This document shows positions 61,947-64,000 of a DNA stretch of 64,000 nucleotides, piece by piece. The position numbers and the translations under genes were made by a program. Source of the stretch: an uncultured Bacteroidales bacterium (GTDB taxonomy: Bacteria > Bacteroidota > Bacteroidia > Bacteroidales > P3); contig ONBB01000002.1 of the NCBI GenBank assembly GCA_900315935.1, positions 149,530-213,529 on the forward strand, read 5' to 3'. The notes under the pieces are model-generated. The model did not search any database. It was given only the letters and a program-made list of their open reading frames with translations, and was not told where the DNA came from. Numbering within the stretch: position 1 is the stretch's first letter; each line of letters starts with the position of its first letter.

Positions 61947-62359
61947 AACCACATCATCTCAAACGCAATCATACCATGGCACTTACAAGTAAAACGAAAA
62001 TTATCGCAACCATCTCAACCATAGCCGTTCTGGCGCTGGCCGCATTCCTCTATTTCCGATTCCTGTTCGTGTACAGCACGGGCGTCAACGCAGGCGACAT
62101 CAACTACTTCCAGCAGGAAGGCGTCGTTTTCAAGACCTACGAAGGCAAGATGATACAGAGCGGATTCAAGTCGGCCCGCGGTATGTCCAACCTGCAGAGC
62201 AACGAACTGAAGTTCTCCGTTACCGACCAGGCCGTCGCCGACAGCCTGATGCGCTGCTCCGGCAAACACGTCGAGTTACGCTGGAAACGCCACCTCGGTA
62301 CCCTCCCCTGGCGTGGCAACAGCCAGTACATCGTAACCGAAATCCTCTCCGTCCAATAA
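61943..62359 (+). CDS. small membrane-anchored protein
   Basis: The 138-residue product (127 if the second Met is used) has a single membrane helix (IIATISTIAVLALAAFLYF) and a soluble domain with GVVFKTYEGKMIQSG and SGKHVELRWKRH. Similar short Bacteroidota proteins are often mislabelled as 6-phosphogluconate dehydrogenase; nothing here supports that. It overlaps the GT2 stop by four bases. I assign no function. Confidence 0.8.
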   Translation: MKPHHLKRNHTMALTSKTKIIATISTIAVLALAAFLYFRFLFVYSTGVNAGDINYFQQEGVVFKTYEGKMIQSGFKSARGMSNLQSNELKFSVTDQAVADSLMRCSGKHVELRWKRHLGTLPWRGNSQYIVTEILSVQ

Positions 62360-62386
62360 CCACCCACCATCCACCCCTTTCAGCCA

Positions 62387-62430
62387 GGGAGGCGGTAGGG
62401 GAACGGTAGGGACTCTCTAGGGGAATACAT
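62387..62430. repeat. 11-bp tandem array, copy 3
   Basis: Four units (GGGAGGCGGTA, GGGGAACGGTA, GGGACTCTCTA, GGGGAATACAT) lie between convergent genes, followed by AGGCTCTGGA and CGCTATGG as at 53020-53050. Confidence 0.85.
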
Positions 62431-62506
62431 AGGCTCTGGACCGCTATGGCCCCTTATGAGGTCATTCATAAAATTTAGGGGCTACCAAGTCGGATTGCCA
62501 GCTCGT

Positions 62507-62525
62507 GCCGCCCCTTCGGGGCGGC
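62507..62525. terminator. hairpin near the end of the FISUMP gene
   Basis: CCGCCCC pairs with GGGGCGG around TTC. It lies about 45 bases past the minus-strand stop at 62571; no strong T run, so termination is only possible. Confidence 0.45.
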
Positions 62526-62570
62526 CGTCCAATCATATTTCGGTGCCCGTTGCGGGGAACGGAACAAGGG

Positions 62571-63284
62571 TTAGTTCTGACTGGCACACACAGCGCGCAC
62601 AGAGAACCCACGCTGGCGGCCGTTGCCGATCACGCCCTGGTAGTCCGAACGGAAGAGGAAGTACCACGCGTAGTTCGGGTAGTCCGCGTCGAGCGACGAA
62701 GACCAGTAGAGGCCGTACTCACCCGCGAGGCGCAACTCGGAACCGTTGCGGTAGCCGGCGGCGGGGAAGAAGAGACTTTTGCCGTTAGAGGCGGTGAACC
62801 TGCGGCCGTAAACGCCGTTCTCGAAGGTCCATTCAGAAGTGGTGTTGGCGATGAGCTCGCGCCACTCTGTTTCGGTCGGCATGCGGGCGCCGTTGCCGAG
62901 TTTGGCCGTCGCCACGTCGTCGGAGGGCTGCAGGGTGGTCAGGTGGTCGGGCGTGCCGTACTCGCTGTCGGTGTTGTATTTCGACAGCGTCTTAACCCAG
63001 CCTTTTTCATCCATTGCCGTGCAGTACTTGTAGGTTTCCCAAAAGTAGACCTCCTTGGTCGAGGTCTCACCCCAGGCGTAGTAGTCGCCGTACTCCTCGG
63101 GCTTGGTCGCCCCGAGGTTGCACTTGGCCCACAGCAGGCCGCTGGGCAGGCCCAGGTCAACCCACTCGGCGGCCGCCGCACCACCACTACCCTGACCTCC
63201 GACCTTGCTGTTGCTGCCACAGGCAGCGAATGTCAGCGCGGCTCCCATGGCCACCAAGGCCAACAATTTGATGGTCTTCTTCAT
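62571..63284 (-). CDS. lipoprotein with a FISUMP/DUF1566-like domain
   Basis: The 237-residue product starts MKKTIKLLALVAMGAALTFAAC, lipid Cys at residue 22. The mature part is one FISUMP domain: WVDLGLPSGLLWAKCNLGA, YYAWGETSTKEVY, RMPTETEWRELI, FPAAGYRNGSELR, YWSSSLDADYPNYAWYF, and RGFSVRAVC. This C-type-lectin-related fold is common in surface proteins of gut Bacteroidota. The start at 63284 is set by the signal peptide. A -7 box lies 32 bases upstream. Confidence 0.9.
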   Translation of the reverse strand: MKKTIKLLALVAMGAALTFAACGSNSKVGGQGSGGAAAAEWVDLGLPSGLLWAKCNLGATKPEEYGDYYAWGETSTKEVYFWETYKYCTAMDEKGWVKTLSKYNTDSEYGTPDHLTTLQPSDDVATAKLGNGARMPTETEWRELIANTTSEWTFENGVYGRRFTASNGKSLFFPAAGYRNGSELRLAGEYGLYWSSSLDADYPNYAWYFLFRSDYQGVIGNGRQRGFSVRAVCASQN

Positions 63285-63315
63285 TTGAGTGTGTGTTTGG
63301 GTTAATATTACATTG

Positions 63316-63323
63316 CAAAAATA
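63316..63323 (-). promoter_or_regulatory. -7 box of the FISUMP lipoprotein gene
   Basis: On the minus strand TATTTTTG fits TAnnTTTG. The spacer from here to the 5S gene (to 63597) holds no gene but contains the half-element at 63482. Confidence 0.7.
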
Positions 63324-63481
63324 CACAAAAATCACGAAATAGACACAGACACATGAAATCATTGTTGCCAAACCACGAATTATCAAGAATTTACCATCAA
63401 TTAATTCATGGGTAATTCGTGGAAATTCGTGTTAAAAAAACATTGGCAAGGGGAAAAGTGCAAATCTCCGCAGGCGGAAAC

Positions 63482-63524
63482 AATCTACAAGATCCACAAG
63501 ATCTCGCCAGCGCAGCGGGCAGGA
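63482..63524. repeat. half copy of the nqrE-nqrF element
   Basis: Three 9-bp units (AATCTACAA, GATCCACAA, GATCTCGCC) run into AGCGCAGCGGGCAGGA. This matches the right end of the element at 39291-39400 (ACAAGATTTCGCG...AGCGAGCAGGAG). Confidence 0.7.
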
Positions 63525-63597
63525 TGCAAAAAAAACGTGTTTCCACAAAGGAAAAGACACAAAAAAAAAGAGCACCTCGAAAGAGATGCTCCTAGAA

Positions 63598-63672
63598 AGA
63601 TGGGCGGCGACTTACTTTTCCACAAACAAGTGCAGTATCATCAGCGAGGGCGGGCTTAACAACCACCCAAAT
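63598..63672 (-). rRNA. 5S rRNA, apparently with an internal deletion
   Basis: The minus-strand sequence has a clear 5S 3' half: GTTAAGCCCGCC, then TGATGATACTGC, GTGGAAAAGTAAGTCGCC and a final GCCGCCCA. A 5' strand TGGGTGGT that can pair with GCCGCCCA as helix I is found only about 8 bases before GTTAAGCCC. A normal 5S of about 110 bases has about 45 more bases there (loop A to loop C, with CCCATTCCGAAC), which I cannot find here or upstream. Position after the 23S gene and strand fit an rRNA operon. Confidence 0.6.
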
Positions 63673-63712
63673 AACGGGTTTGGCACATTGGCACAAGACA
63701 TACAAGAGAAAG

Positions 63713-63801
63713 ATTTTAATTTTGAATTTCGAAAGTTGAATTTTGAATTGCTCTCGCGGTCTGCGCAAGCCTTCGAATTTCACAATTCATAATTCAAAAT
63801 T
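63713..63801. repeat. palindromic element made of facing 7-bp arrays
   Basis: Five units based on TTTTGAA (63713-63747) and four of the reverse form (CGAATTT, CACAATT, CATAATT, CAAAATT; 63774-63801) face each other around TCTCGCGGTCTGCGCAAGCC. The element fills the 5S-23S spacer. Confidence 0.85.
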
Positions 63802-63810
63802 GTCATCAAC

Positions 63811-64000
63811 GGAAAGTCTTCGGGTAATTAGTACCGCTCGGCTTTGACATCGCTGCCTTTACACCTGCGGCCTATCAAGGTCGTAGTCTGCGACCACCCT
63901 CTAACGAAGTCTCATCTTGGGGCCGGCTTCGCACTTAGATGCTTTCAGCGCTTATCCGATCCAGACACAGCTACCCGGCGGTGCCACTGGCGTTACAACC
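63811..64000 (-). rRNA. 23S rRNA, 3' end (cut by window)
   Basis: The reverse complement is the conserved end of bacterial 23S rRNA, including GGTTGTAACGCCAGTGGC, the segment GCACCGCCGGGTAGC, TGTCTGGATCGGATAAGCG, AAGTGCGAAGCCGGCCCC and the Bacteroidales-type tail GGTACTAATTACCCGAAGAC. The exact 3' end near 63811 is estimated. The gene continues beyond base 64000, with the operon reading toward the left. Confidence 0.95.

Noticed and set aside
1-64000. Search for tRNA genes, integrases, transposases, prophage genes and T9SS machinery genes
   Set aside because: None could be supported by eye. The only T9SS evidence is the C-terminal domain of the adhesin.

Overview
The window looks like a piece of a Bacteroidota (order Bacteroidales) chromosome of fairly high GC. 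The evidence is a short primary sigma factor of the Bacteroidales type, repeated -7 boxes of the form TAnnTTTG, a Na+-pumping NADH:quinone reductase operon, a giant adhesin with a type IX secretion (T9SS) C-terminal signal, a fimbrillin-like lipoprotein, a DUF6266 protein, a FISUMP-domain lipoprotein and paired TPR/outer-membrane barrel genes. I cannot name the genus. The left edge cuts rsmG. The right edge cuts the 3' end of a 23S rRNA whose operon reads right to left, with a 5S gene after it that appears to be shortened.

Layout. 0-12.8 kb, mostly minus strand: housekeeping genes (rsmG, rpoD, folD, ffh, radA), then a tightly overlapping run of a ThrE-type exporter, two paralogous polytopic membrane proteins carrying a GFGGRK motif, a U32-family protein and a secreted alpha/beta hydrolase. 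12.8-17.6 kb: a decayed 3' copy of a secreted coiled-coil gene, a third and more AT-rich GFGGRK paralog, the intact coiled-coil gene, and a PurF-like enzyme whose N-terminal nucleophile Cys is replaced by Ser. 17.8-30.4 kb, minus strand: ftsK, two tiny cysteine-rich lipoproteins, a MauE/thioredoxin-like membrane protein, folC, an outer-membrane barrel, a TPR protein and a TlpA-like protein. 30.5-33 kb: a fimbrillin-like module converging on a DUF6266 gene. 33.4-40.7 kb, plus strand: aspA followed directly by nqrABCDEF, coupling fumarate production to the respiratory sodium pump. 40.8-46 kb: a PIN-domain toxin-antitoxin pair, surface lipoproteins and an OmpA-family protein. 46-52.7 kb: a 2215-residue T9SS adhesin with twelve 49-residue tandem repeats. 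53-56.4 kb: an 1100-residue flavin/iron-sulfur dehydrogenase that fuses what are usually three subunits plus a ferredoxin. 56.5-62.4 kb, plus strand: a 7TM-HD phosphodiesterase, a YfhO-family protein, a GT2 glycosyltransferase and a small membrane protein. 62.5-64 kb: a FISUMP lipoprotein and the rRNA operon end.

The most unusual feature is a set of short degenerate tandem arrays with fixed periods of 7, 9 or 11 bp. They occur in spacers and also in frame inside radA, folC, ftsK, the DUF6266 gene, nqrB, nqrC and the 1100-residue fusion. In the fusion each domain joint coincides with such an array or another low-complexity repeat. nqrA carries a separate in-frame inverted-repeat insertion, and two MITE-like palindromic elements bracketed by such arrays lie between nqrE and nqrF and between the 5S and 23S genes.
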